From positions 798,780-862,779 of the forward strand of contig VYZB01000144.1 of the NCBI GenBank assembly GCA_013397455.1: a stretch of 64,000 nt of DNA, given 5' to 3'. Below the pieces are notes generated by a model, which did not search any database, had not been told where the DNA came from, and saw only the letters and a program-made list of their open reading frames with translations. Below, piece after piece: positions 26,401-35,539 of the stretch. Position numbers and translations under genes: made by a program. The stretch is from Crotophaga sulcirostris. Taxonomy: Eukaryota; Chordata; Aves; Cuculiformes; Crotophagidae. The stretch's first letter is position 1. Each line of letters opens with the position of its first letter.

Positions 26401-29400
26401 TCTTTCCTGCACTTCACTTACCCCTAGTTATCTCACAGGCTGCATACTCTTAGACCATTCCTTCTGCAGGGTTTGTGAGCAGTTTGACAAGTCAGTACCG
26501 AGAAGTCACATAAGCCACTGCTGAACGGGACGTTTGCTAGTTTTGATGGAATAGTCTTTGCAGCTCTTCTCTGGATCTTTAACAACTTCACAGTAGACAG
26601 TTACAGTAGCACTAACCGTGACATACATGACAACTGCAGGAATGGCATTAATAACATGAGAATGCTGAGTTTATTTGTAAACAGGGTACATGACTTGACC
26701 AGTTAGAATCTCCTACGAATGTACTGAACTAAATGTGCTGTGATAAGAAACTCAAACCAAAACACAATGACCACTGATAAAGACATCACAAAACTATATC
26801 TAAAGAAATAGTGGACAAAACTATCTGCTACCAAGACTTGTCACAGGAGTTTATTTTGCTGAACAAGCTTGGTTTGGGGATCATACAGGTTCTTAAAGAT
26901 TTTCCCAAACACTAAGTAACAAAATTCTTCGTTTGAGCTAAAGTTAATGAACTGGCAAGACAATTTAGGTCTTCTACGGAAAATTTACACTTACCAAGAT
27001 TTCTACCTAGAAGACACTGAATCCAGACATACTTGTTTAACAGTTTTGAGACATTCCTCACGACATTTGTTCTTGGAAACTCCAATTCCTAAATTCCAGT
27101 CAAGTATAACTGAAAAAAACTGCAGGGCTTAACTAAGAGCTGCTAATATAAACATAGTTTAGATGCAAGGGACTGCCACATGTAACTTTACTAAAGAAAC
27201 TGCATGATTTCCCACAATACAAGAGTCAGGCAAAACCTGAACACAGAAAATTCTATTCAAATGTATGAGTTGGGTTTTTTCCAACTCCAGGGCTGACTGA
27301 ACACTAGAAGAGGTTGCTCAGAGAGGCTCTGGTGTCTCTATCCTTGGGTGTATCCAAAGCCCAACTAGAGAAGGTTCTGAGAAACGTGCTCTGAGCAGTG
27401 GCACTGAACTAGCAACCTCCAGATATCTCATCCAACCACCGGTGAATTTTTTGGAGAGAAGACAATAGCTACTGACTTATCTCAGTATAGCTCCAGTATC
27501 AGCTGCGTTCAATACGCTTATTTCCCTAGAAGATATCAGAAGCAGCTCTGGGATACTAACACAGCTTCACCAGCTTAGGGAGTCAAATTGCTCATGAGAC
27601 TGCTCCTACCACAGCCGCTCTGCAGTGGTGACCTTCATATCCACCCAAAAGGCAGAAGCAATGGAATCCAGTTATCTTTGGTGGAATAAAAAGGAGTGCT
27701 TGGCAGATACTTCTGCCAGAGGGGAGTCTCCAAACCCCGATCCAACCTCTGCAGTTACCACAGTTGACCACATTAAGTCAAACAGTCTGTTTGTGAATTT
27801 ATACTTTACAGCAAACAACCTACGACAAAACCTTAATTAAAGAAACATTGAAGATTAATGTTAAAACTTTTAAATGTAATTAAAGATATTCTATTACTCA
27901 CCATCAAATCTTTCACTCTGTTGCTTAGCTGATCAATAAATAATATTGGAAGGTAATGCACTGTCTTCCCCAGCTGAACCCTAGGATGTTTAAACATGGA
28001 TTTTATGACTGTAGTGATCTAAAAAGAAAACTACTTTTATTCAAATCAGCACTCATTCATCACTTACAGATCTACCCATGTAGATAATTCCCATCGTATT
28101 TTCAGGCACATTTTACCTTAACACACAGCAAGATAGAAGCAAGGAGCCTAGAGTCTTTCATTGAGAAATGTGTGAATAAAAAATTAGACATGTCATATTT
28201 CCCTTTATAGTTTGTTTTTACTTTTCTGTAGAAAGAATAAGCAAATAAAAAAAGACAAATGAATTGGTTGTGATGACGCTGAAGCTGTTGCGTGACCAAA
28301 ACTAGAGGAAATTAAAATGTTTGTTGAAGAGAAACGTGCTGAGGTTTACTACCATGTATTTGTACCCTTTGTCTCAAGTATCCCTCTCCTACTATAGCAG
28401 GGACAGCCCTCCCCAACTCCTCTGCACCCCCAATGACATCTCTTAGGTCAACAATAGCACATGCTCCTGCTAGCATGGGGCTATGAACATGACAGCTGGT
28501 ACACACACCAGAAGGCTAGATAATACTGGTGAGAGTGCATAAGGAGCAGAAATCTTCTGTCTCATCCTCAACAAAAGCACTCTTCTGGATTGCTCTACTA
28601 CCTCACCAACTTGCATGAAACCAACAGCCTTTGAGCCCTCTACAAACTCAATTGCTGGACAGTTGGAAATTATGACCTACATGCAAGAATTGAGCCTAAT
28701 GCCCTAAAAGAGATAAATTCTTCAAGTTCTTCACTAGAAAGGCAGCTATCTACACTGTGATGTTCTCGGTAAGAGTCTATGGAACTAGCATAAAGGAACT
28801 TTTTAAAGCCTGAAAGCTGAATTTTAGTTGATGACTAAAGAAAGAGGTCTCTATGCATGATAAGAAAGACTGCATACTAAATATAAAAGGGGCAGCAGTA
28901 ATACAGAAAAGTACTAAACTGAGGCTCAGAAATACTGTTTGGTTATTTAACTGAAGAGGTTTAGATTTCCATATAATAACTACAATTAAAGCTACTGCTA
29001 GTGGAATTGCAGCAGGCTATTTAATATCCAAACTATTTCCTGTAACAAATAACGAAACAGCACTGATGCTGTATCTAAACACGACCAGAAAAATATCCTC
29101 GTTCATCAACCCTAGTCCAACCCCTTCTTGTTATCAGCCTATCTTACAAGTTGCTAAGTTTATCCATTCTGCCTGTAGAGCTCTCCCAGAATCCCAGGGT
29201 CTGCTGACTAAGCAACCACTTTTGCATTTAACAGGATACTTGTAGAGAAAGGCATCAACATACAGCAGCACAAGCCAATACAGCACTATTTATATGGTTA
29301 ACACTGGGAGTAATTTAAGCAAGCTGTGAACAGAAGCTGCTGCCTGCATTTAGTGGCCTAAAAATCTATGCTCGGTTTTTAGTATTTTCTTGAGAAAACA

Positions 29401-32400
29401 ACATAATGTAAGAACACACATTGTCAACGTAAAACAAAGACAAAGAAAAGGGAGAAGATGCCACAGGAGATCAGCTGTGCCTCTTAAGCACTTGCAGTTT
29501 GTACAGATAATTTGCAGATGAAGGATAACTGGAAAGGTCAAGGGAGAGTAATTGCTTTAAATGTCAGAAGTATGATTTGAGAACAAGGGGTTATGAAGTC
29601 TGCTGCAGCATTTTACTTCTGTCTTTGTTTTGTCTTACTGTGGTAATTCCATACAAAAAAGTATTCTAAATTCTGAGCTGCCCAGGAACAGGGTATTTCC
29701 ATAACGCTATCTAGTACGTAATCCCTTAATAAGCATCTCTACCAAAATGCAAGAATTCGTTCTTGTCTCCTAAGCTGCAGTTTAAATATAGAGTACTAAA
29801 GGAGGCTTTCTGAAGAAAAGTGCAGTAAGTTTGTAATAAAAAATCTGGCGAAATTAAGTCATTGACTTACATCTTCATGTAACGATGAACATCAGCAGGG
29901 AGGGATGATCCATCAAACACAAAATCTTCCACCATGACATTTAAGGTTAATCTTGACCTCCAGTGAGAGATAGGTTCATCTAGAGCATTGGTCTGTTTTT
30001 CTGCTTCAATTTGCTTTAAAAATACAACAAGCATACATACTACTATAACAATACAGAAGTTTGAATAGGATAACACTCTAACTCACAGAAACTATAGAGT
30101 CATTAACTATATCATAAAATAGAAGCCAACTAAAAAACACTTCATCTTAAATTTGACCAGACCAAATATTTTGCACAAATACGACAGAACAGATTGTAAA
30201 GGCCTGCTGTAATCTGACACTGAAAAACTTGAGTGCTCATTCACAGCTTTGTTCATCAAGAATGAACATTCAGTTAATTAATTTTAACATGACAGAAATC
30301 TGGATACCAGTCAGAAAAAGTCACTTGAAAAAAAGGACTGTAGAGTAATCAGATATTACTTGCTTTTCTTTGGATCAACACCACCAGTTCTAACTTTATG
30401 TTGGACTCTAGCCTCAACTAATTTTCTACCTTATTCTGACAGGACTTAGAAACAGCACTGCTGACTACAGGTATATTTCACATTTCAAAGAACAGAGAGA
30501 AATTCTCAAGCTCCACTTGAATATGAGGTACAACAATTATTCACATGGATTTCATTAAATAACACTACATTTTCCCACCCCCAGTGAGTAATAGTACCAC
30601 TTCTCAAAGAATGCTATCTTATTCTCTTGAACTGAAGTGGAAAGAAAGAACATCCTAAAGGAAAAGAAGCAATTTGACATTGATCATTCACTAATGTCAA
30701 AATCAAGTTCATATCCCAGTTCTACAAAAGTAAAGCATATCATTTCACACGAATACAATTCACTATACAAAGCAGCATTATGCTGTTACAGAACAATACA
30801 GCTACCAAAAGTAATCAATCCTTAAAGAAGTAATGAATGTAAACTAGGGAAGTGTTTTATTATAATAGCATCCAGTGTTATCAAGGACTCTACCTTTGCT
30901 ATTCTGAGTGGCCTACTATTAGCATACAAGCAGACAATAAAGAAGAGAGGGGTTCGGTTTTTTCCTCCCCAGATATCATCACCACTGTAATGATGCAAGA
31001 ACAGCAGATGCTAAACTAGAAGTGTTAAAAGAAATTACTTCTTTTGCAGTTGTTCATCCACAGATGGAAAAACCACCTACCTGTGTGGCTGATTCTCCAG
31101 TGAGCAAATTAATCTCTTCTGGTTTAGGGACCATGTACGTGGTCAGAGGGCTTACTATATGCACCTGCTTACTGTCATGCCAGGGCAAAATGCCAGCATG
31201 ATGAAGAAATATATATGCATATAATGTGCCATTATTTCGAGTTTTCTTTGGTACAGAGACATTAACTGTCCTAAAACACAAAAATAAACACATTATGAGA
31301 TGACACAGAACATGCTGAAATATTTAGCTATTATGTGTAAGGATCACTGTTCTGGAAGTAAGCAAGAAAAGGCTGGGGACATAAAAAAAAAACAACAAAC
31401 AAACATTTGGAGGACATCTGAGTTGCATGGAATACAATAATTTGTTCTGGCTAATATGCCCTAAAGAGCCATGGCTGGATGGGATCAATTTATATACTCC
31501 AGTATATACCACACTATTTGCATTTCCAAAGTTTCAGTTATCTTAAGATATTTTAATCTTTATCCAATTCATGCTTTATTAACCTAGACAGTACAGGACT
31601 GCATCATCAGCTCTTCTGTCATTTTCCCCTGACCATAGGTCATAGGGCCAAAATTATCACAGCACTTGTAGAAAACAGCCTTATGTGTGCTGAATATGTA
31701 TCACAGGTTGCAGATGTGATTTGAAGATTAAAAAGAAAATCACAAAGTTTTGCAAAGCACCTTGCATTAATACAATACTTTCCTAGCTCTGGCATCTTAC
31801 ATGCAACCTTGCATAATGCCTCCTCTGTTCCCGTAGATTTGTTCAGGTTATTTATCTCTGAATACTTTCAATGGCTTCGCAGACTGTCAGTAAAATAAGT
31901 CGTATATTTTCAAGTCTGTCAGAGATGAAGTTTAGTACGACCTAAACCACAGATCAACATGTTCTTTAATTACAGAAAACACAGAATGTGGAAGAACTTG
32001 GGAAACTCTTGAGACAAGACAGTCAAGTATTCTTCAAAGCAATTATTTTAAACAGAAAAAAAGAGGTGGCAAATATGAAGGTAACATTTACTTTTATGAT
32101 TATTAGCACTAAAACAGTTACAGAAAAGCATGTTACTGAAACACAGGAAAATAGAACATGGTTTGACTTCCAAGTTCTATGCCACATCTGAAGCCATGGC
32201 TATTAAGAACAAAACATGGTGTAACTAGTAGATTTGCTACACGTTAGTAAAGCAAAGTCTAAAGCATCTACAGGCACTTTGACTCAGATTTTCACAATGG
32301 AAAGACATTTTCAGTATTATAAGCAAAGCACACTTGCTGCAAACGGTACGCTGATCCATTCTAGCCAATACCTAAGCTTAGCACATCAAACACACATTAC

Positions 32401-35070
32401 TGATACAGCATAGCTAGTGAGATGAATGTTTAGAGCGGAATTTGAAAATTGTGACAGACAACACAGAGCGGCATTCATTTTTTTTAAAATTTACAGGAGA
32501 GAAACAAGCATATTTACTACTACGGCTTGGTTTTGACAGCTCTGTTTCTTGAAACTAGAAGACGATTTTCAATGCAAGAAAAGCCTGTCTAGGGGCCTAT
32601 TCCTCAGTGTCAGTGAACACTATTTCCATCAAGGCAGGCACTTTATCAGTGTTTAACTAATCAAATATTCTAGGAACTTTTAATTAAAGAGAAAAATACT
32701 GGTTTTATTAATAGCAGCACTTCCTCTTCAACTCTAAGGCTGAAATCCAGGTAACACCTCTACTGCCTTAAGACAGCAAATACGGTTATTACTTTGTGAA
32801 AACAAGTGTGAACTGAATAGCCTGCATAGCATTCCAAAATAGCTTTAATTCCAAAACAAAGAATACAAGAACAACCCTACTCTTTCAACACAGCTATTGT
32901 GAACAATCTGCCTTGCTTCATACATACTTCCATATGTGTTTTTACTAGTTAGGGCACGCACTTCAGAATTAAACAAAGAACTCATAGTGTGGATACTTAC
33001 CTTTCAAATCTGGACTCAATATCAAAATCCTCGACATTCAATACCAGATCTACATTACTCTCCGCACCAATGTTTGACCGTGTGGTAGTATACACACTTA
33101 ACTGAAATCAAAACACAACACAAAGAAATCAGAGCAAATATAAAGTTTGTGCATTAGTACTTTTAGAATACAGATCTGTATGTACTTCAGCTTCACTAAT
33201 TTCCCCAGTCACATAGAATCATAGAACGGTTTGGGATAGAAGGGACCTTAAGGATCATATAGGTTGAACTCACCCCTACTGTGGGCAGGGACACCTTCCA
33301 CCAGACCAGGTTGCTCAAAACGTCATCCAACCTGGCCTTGAACACCTCCAGGGAGGGGGCACTCACAGCTTCCCTGGGCAATCTGTGCCAGGGCATCACC
33401 ACCCTCACAGTAAAAAAATTACTCCTAATATCTAATCTAAATCTCTCCTCTTTCATCTTAAAACTGTTACCCTTGTCCAGTCACTGCATCCCTAATAAAG
33501 AGTCTATCCCCAGCTTTCCTGTAACATGGTGATTACATACACTGGGAAGGAAAACTGCGTACTCAAAAAAAAGTCTAAAATAGCTTTCACTTATCCATTC
33601 CCTCCTTTGGGAAGCAGAAACACATTGTTATGCAGCCACTAACTACATTTTTATAGGATGATCCGTACTCCACATCGGAGATTTCCAAGCAAAGTGAGCC
33701 ATTCCTTGAGCTGGGCTGCCCTGTTCACTATGTGTGCCAACAGGGACAGGAAATCAAAAAACAAAACACATTTTTATTCTACTCGGGCCTCAGCCTGGGG
33801 CAAGGCTCCCTTTAAGAACTAGAAAGCTGCTATAAGGTCTCCCCAGAGCCTTCTCCTCTCCAGGCTGAACAATCCCAACTCTCTCAGTCTCTCCTCACAG
33901 TAGAGGGGTTCCAGCCCTCTAAGCATCTTCGTGTCCTCCTCTGAACCTGTTCCAACAGTGTTTCCTGCGCTGAGGACTCCAGAACTGAACATAAGACTCC
34001 AGGTGGGGTCTTGTGAGAGCAGAGTAGAGAGATAGAATCACCTCCCTTGACCTGCTGGTCACACTTTTGATGCAGCCCAGGATACAGTTGGCCTTCTGGG
34101 CTGCAAGTGCACATTGCCAGTTCGTGTCCCGCTTCTCAGCACCCCCAACTCCTTCTCTTAAGGGCTGCTCTCAATCCACTCTGCAGCCAGCATGTACTTG
34201 TGCTTCGGATTGTTTTGATGCAGGTGCAGGACCGTGCACAGCTGGAGTGCTGCCAGGGAAAAAGAAGGAGGAGAAGAAAAAGGAGGGGAAAAAAGGTGGG
34301 GAGAAAGAGGGGGAAGAAGTGGGAGAAGAAAGAGGGGGAAGAGGGGGAGAAAGGCGGGGAGAAAGAGGAGGAAGAAGTGAGGGGAGAAAGAGGGGAAAGA
34401 AGGGGGTGGGGAAGAAGGGAGAGGAGGAGAAAAAGGGAGAGGAAAAGGGCAAGAGAGTAGAGGAGGGGAAGAAGATTAGGGGGAGAAAGAGGGCAAGAGG
34501 GGGAAAAGGGTGGGGAGAAAGAGGGGAAAGAAGGGGGAAAAGAAGGGTGAGAAGGGAGGAGAAAAAGGGGGAGGAAAGGGGCGAGAGAGTGGGGAAAAAG
34601 GTGGGGAGAAAGAGGAGAAAGAAGGGGGGTGGGAAAGAAGGAAGTGGGAAGGAAGGGGGAACGAAGGCGGGAAAAGAAAGGAGAGAAGGAGGAGAAGCAG
34701 GAGGAGGAAAGGGGCGAGAGAGTGGAAGAGAGGAGGAAGATGAGGGGGAGAAAGAGGGGGCAGAATGCGACCCAAGCGTGACGGCAGCCGCCGGCGGGGC
34801 CGGCCCGGACCCAGCCCCGTGGCACGGGCGGCTCCAGCTGAGGCACCGACGGCCTCCGCGCCGCCTGGCCTCCCCCCGCCCCGCCGCGCTCACCTGCAGC
34901 TTGGGCCTCCGCGCCAGGTAGGGCCACACGCAGCCCGCCGCTCCCCCGTCCCCCGCCGCCGCCGGGCAGGGCCGCGTGTAGACGATGCCGTACATGACCC
35001 AGCACGTGTGCGCCACGTACACGGCGAACACCCCCACCACCAGGCTGGTGAACGAGCTGCGGCTCAGCAN
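8353..35070 (-). CDS. CLPTM1L: CLPTM1L, CLPTM1-like multipass ER membrane protein (complete, 17 exons)
   Basis: This is the cleft lip and palate transmembrane 1-like protein (also called CRR9), an ER multipass protein. Published work implicates it as a lipid scramblase for glucosaminyl-phosphatidylinositol in GPI-anchor synthesis, and as a human cancer-risk and cisplatin-resistance locus. I joined 17 exons, all with AG acceptors and GT donors, giving 1,629 coding bases and 542 residues with no internal stop; human is 538. Landmarks are an N-terminal membrane segment (about 10-30), a luminal domain with sequons N96, N106 and N233, and membrane segments near 287-310, 332-362, 406-425, 436-460 and 480-513. 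Identity to human is very high throughout. Oddities are an Ala/Gly-rich insert in exon 1, a lysine-rich C-terminus coded partly by a run of ten A, and a start codon whose first base is in an N gap. The promoter is a GC-rich island. In human the neighbour upstream is SLC6A3; here it is LPCAT1. Confidence 0.96.
8438..12062 (-). other. CLPTM1L introns 15-16
   Basis: Intron 16 (8438-9275) and intron 15 (9392-12062) show no repeat, RNA gene or further exon that I can recognise. Open frames such as 11387-11617 plus and 11508-11828 minus have no family signature. Confidence 0.6.
9276..9391 (-). CDS. CLPTM1L: CLPTM1L exon 16 (residues 477-515)
   Basis: It reads [20 protein letters not shown] and then [18 protein letters not shown], nearly identical to human, with the last hydrophobic segments. 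The acceptor is TTTTTAG and the donor is GTATGC. Confidence 0.97.
12063..12107 (-). CDS. CLPTM1L: CLPTM1L exon 15 (residues 462-476)
   Basis: A 45-base exon reading [15 protein letters not shown]; human has [15 protein letters not shown]. The acceptor is CCTAG and the donor is GTAAGT. Confidence 0.95.
12190..12245 (-). CDS. CLPTM1L: CLPTM1L exon 14 (residues 443-461)
   Basis: It reads [18 protein letters not shown], identical to human and part of a membrane segment. The acceptor is CTTCAG and the donor is GTAAAA. Only 82 bases of intron separate it from exon 15. Confidence 0.96.
12484..12540 (+). repeat. Diverged 36-bp direct duplication in CLPTM1L intron 13
   Basis: gccttccatttgaaggaata (12484-12503) recurs as gccctccatttgaagaaata (12520-12539), two mismatches over 20 bases at a spacing of 36. 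It lies 31 bases past the exon 13 donor. Confidence 0.8.
12572..12606 (-). CDS. CLPTM1L: CLPTM1L exon 13 (35 bases, residues 431-443)
   Basis: A very small exon reading [11 protein letters not shown] between split serine and glycine codons, as in human [13 protein letters not shown]. The acceptor is GTTTTAG and the donor is GTGAGT. Confidence 0.95.
14434..14516 (-). CDS. CLPTM1L: CLPTM1L exon 12 (residues 404-431)
   Basis: It reads [20 protein letters not shown] and then LLNVKYK, a membrane segment as in human. The acceptor is GGTTAG and the donor is GTACTG. An internal GCAG/GTTACT could mimic a donor, but using it would drop conserved residues. Confidence 0.94.
15129..15179 (-). CDS. CLPTM1L: CLPTM1L exon 11 (residues 387-403)
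   Basis: A 51-base exon reading [17 protein letters not shown], aligned with human [17 protein letters not shown]. The acceptor is GTTGCAG and the donor is GTAAGA. It is too short for open-frame tracks and rests on the family alignment and splice sites. Confidence 0.94.
16250..16315 (-). CDS. CLPTM1L: CLPTM1L exon 10 (residues 365-386)
   Basis: It reads [20 protein letters not shown] and IQ. The first eleven residues are as in human, but the second half differs more than neighbouring exons (human has FWRGLMPEFQ). The acceptor is ATCACAG and the donor is GTAAAG. Confidence 0.93.
18250..18310 (-). mobile_element. Short CR1 3' tail, old and truncated
   Basis: The plus strand reads cttgagttggaagagacctt then aaagataatccagttccatg, the usual inverted CR1 3' end wording (guided by ttggaagggaccttaaagat). 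Only about 60 bases are recognisable. Confidence 0.55.
18411..18514 (-). CDS. CLPTM1L: CLPTM1L exon 9 (residues 330-364)
   Basis: It reads [20 protein letters not shown] and then [15 protein letters not shown], a strongly hydrophobic exon with one or two membrane segments. The acceptor is CATCTAG and the donor is GTGAGT. Confidence 0.97.
19486..19518 (-). mobile_element. Possible CR1 3' tail remnant
   Basis: The string catagaattagggatagtct followed by cagaggtcaagcgactccaa resembles the inverted 3' end of CR1. At about 33 bases it could be chance. Confidence 0.3.
20225..20309 (-). CDS. CLPTM1L: CLPTM1L exon 8 (residues 302-330)
   Basis: It reads [20 protein letters not shown] and then MIGMSTKA. 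The membrane segment begun in exon 7 ends here, followed by a basic cytosolic-type loop. The acceptor is TTTGCAG and the donor is GTATGG. Confidence 0.96.
21295..21389 (-). CDS. CLPTM1L: CLPTM1L exon 7 (residues 270-301)
   Basis: It reads [20 protein letters not shown] followed by [11 protein letters not shown], where a membrane segment begins at about residue 287. It is identical to human over almost the whole exon. The donor is GTAAGT. Confidence 0.97.
24095..24212 (-). CDS. CLPTM1L: CLPTM1L exon 6 (residues 231-270)
   Basis: It reads [17 protein letters not shown], then [17 protein letters not shown]. Sequon N233-R-S is conserved with human. The acceptor is AATACAG and the donor is GTATGT. 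Confidence 0.96.
27290..27445 (+). mobile_element. CR1 3' fragment, plus orientation, diverged
   Basis: It reads agaggttgctcagagaggct then atccttgggtgtatccaaag and cccaactagagaaggttctg, which follow the CR1 3' segment in order, ending near the usual 'atctc..ccaacc' wording. It is well diverged from a CR1 consensus and lies in CLPTM1L intron 5. Confidence 0.8.
27902..27980 (-). CDS. CLPTM1L: CLPTM1L exon 5 (residues 204-230)
   Basis: It reads [20 protein letters not shown] and then RVKDLM, matching human [20 protein letters not shown]. The acceptor is CATCCTAG at 27982-27981. Two earlier AG dinucleotides (28020-28019 and 28011-28010) would shift the frame into early stops, so the third AG is chosen by reading frame and family alignment. 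The donor is GTGAGT. Confidence 0.93.
29871..30013 (-). CDS. CLPTM1L: CLPTM1L exon 4 (residues 157-204)
   Basis: It reads [18 protein letters not shown], then [18 protein letters not shown], all part of the luminal domain and nearly identical to human. The donor is GTAAGT. It ends AT, two bases into a methionine codon that needs G as the first base of exon 5. Confidence 0.96.
31081..31270 (-). CDS. CLPTM1L: CLPTM1L exon 3 (residues 93-156)
   Basis: It reads [20 protein letters not shown], then [17 protein letters not shown] and [14 protein letters not shown]. Two N-glycosylation sequons, N96-V-S and N106-G-T, are conserved with human and support a luminal position. The acceptor is TTTTAG and the donor GTAGGT. 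Confidence 0.97.
33001..33101 (-). CDS. CLPTM1L: CLPTM1L exon 2 (residues 60-93)
   Basis: It reads [20 protein letters not shown] and then [13 protein letters not shown], part of the luminal domain. The acceptor is TTTCAG and the donor is GTAAGT. It ends two bases into the arginine codon completed by exon 3. Confidence 0.96.
33213..34240 (-). mobile_element. CR1 LINE 3' part, minus orientation, split by a 280-base insert
   Basis: The 3' part (33213-33523) includes the inverted CR1 tail and, on the minus strand, the phrase [20 protein letters not shown]. The upstream part resumes at 33804 with ggctccctttaagaactaga and continues to about 34240 (aggctgaacaatcccaactc, gaatcacctcccttgacctg). The two parts abut exactly as in an intact CR1, so 33524-33803 looks like a later insertion. 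The element is 5'-truncated at the purine repeat, as usual for CR1. Confidence 0.9.
33524..33803. mobile_element. Unidentified 280-base insert inside the CR1
   Basis: The sequence between the two CR1 halves is not CR1. It starts acatggtgattacatacact and ends cctcagcctggggcaa. I see no clear target-site duplication, terminal repeat, poly(A) tail or frame that names it. It could be a small non-autonomous element or local rearranged DNA. Confidence 0.45.
34258..34763 (+). repeat. Purine-rich tandem repeat, about 133-bp period, in CLPTM1L intron 1
   Basis: About 500 bases are nearly all G and A on the plus strand, so the CLPTM1L transcript would be C/U here. A higher-order unit is visible: gggcaagagagtag at 34447 recurs as gggcgagagagtgg at 34578 and 34712 (spacings 131 and 134), and aagattagggggagaaagag at 34471 recurs as aagatgagggggagaaagag at 34737 (266, two periods). 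Long open frames here are lysine/glutamate-rich or serine/proline-rich artefacts of base composition. Confidence 0.92.
34894..35070 (-). CDS. CLPTM1L: CLPTM1L exon 1 (residues 1-59)
   Basis: It encodes [12 protein letters not shown], then the first membrane segment and [15 protein letters not shown], ending [10 protein letters not shown] before donor GTGAGC. The first visible bases are TG CTG AGC, preceded by N, so the likely start ATG has its A at the last gap base (35070) and gives MLSRSSF, close to human MWSGRSSF. Between TRPC and PYLARR there are about 15 residues rich in Ala and Gly, against about 9 in human. Confidence 0.93.
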
Positions 35071-35288
35071 NNNNNNNNNNNNNNNNNNNNNNNNNNNNNN
35101 NNNNNNNNNNNNNNNNNNNNNNNNNNNNNNNNNNNNNNNNNNNNNNNNNNNNNNNNNNNNNNNNNNNNNNNNNNNNNNNNNNNNNNNNNNNNNNNNNNNN
35201 NNNNNNNNNNNNNNNNNNNNNNNNNNNNNNNNNNNNNNNNNNNNNNNNNNNNNNNNNNNNNNNNNNNNNNNNNNNNNNNNNNNNNNNN
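35070..35288. other. Assembly gap (219 N) over the CLPTM1L start
   Basis: N run in the GC-rich promoter and exon 1 zone. It hides at most the first base of the start codon if the start is the ATG inferred here, plus the 5' UTR. Confidence 0.98.
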
Positions 35289-35539
35289 AGAGCTGCAGCC
35301 GCCGAGCCGCAAGCGGCGCCCATGGCCGCCCGCAGGGGGCGCCGCGCCCTTCCCCGGGGCGGGTGTGCCTGCGCGGCTGTGGTGGGCGCGTTTGAGCGCG
35401 AGCGCCCCGGCAGCCAGGGGGGCCCCCCGTGTCCTGCGGGGCCCCCAGCACGGCAGTGCGGTGGCTCTGGGGGTCGCCCCGCTCTGCTCCGCACGGGTGC
35501 GGCCCCGCCTCGCTGCGTGCGGTAACACGAGGCTGTGAG

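Larger units (their letters stand above)
24213..33000 (-). other. CLPTM1L introns 2-5
   Basis: Introns 5 (24213-27901), 4 (27981-29870), 3 (30014-31080) and 2 (31271-33000). Apart from one CR1 fragment at 27290-27445 I recognise no repeat, RNA gene or extra exon. Short open frames here have no family signature. Confidence 0.6.
33102..34893 (-). other. CLPTM1L intron 1
   Basis: This 1.8-kb intron is almost entirely repeat: an interrupted CR1 (33213-34240) and a purine-rich tandem repeat (34258-34763). Only about 130 bases of ordinary GC-rich DNA separate the repeat from the exon 1 donor. Confidence 0.85.

Noticed and set aside
27981..28018. Extension of CLPTM1L exon 5 to the upstream strong acceptor
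   Set aside because: It breaks the phase with exon 4 and gives a stop after four codons. The 27980 start gives [12 protein letters not shown], in line with human.
34067..34921. Long plus-strand open frame of 284 codons, lysine/glutamate/glycine-rich, and matching serine/proline/leucine-rich minus frames
   Set aside because: It is produced by the purine tandem repeat in CLPTM1L intron 1, where stop codons are rare by composition. It has no domain and no splice or start context.
34136..35494. Minus-strand frames of 426 and 452 codons across the N gap
   Set aside because: They join CLPTM1L exon 1 (or its other frame) with the intronic repeat and with translated N. Only 34894-35070 is coding; it ends at a GTGAGC donor.
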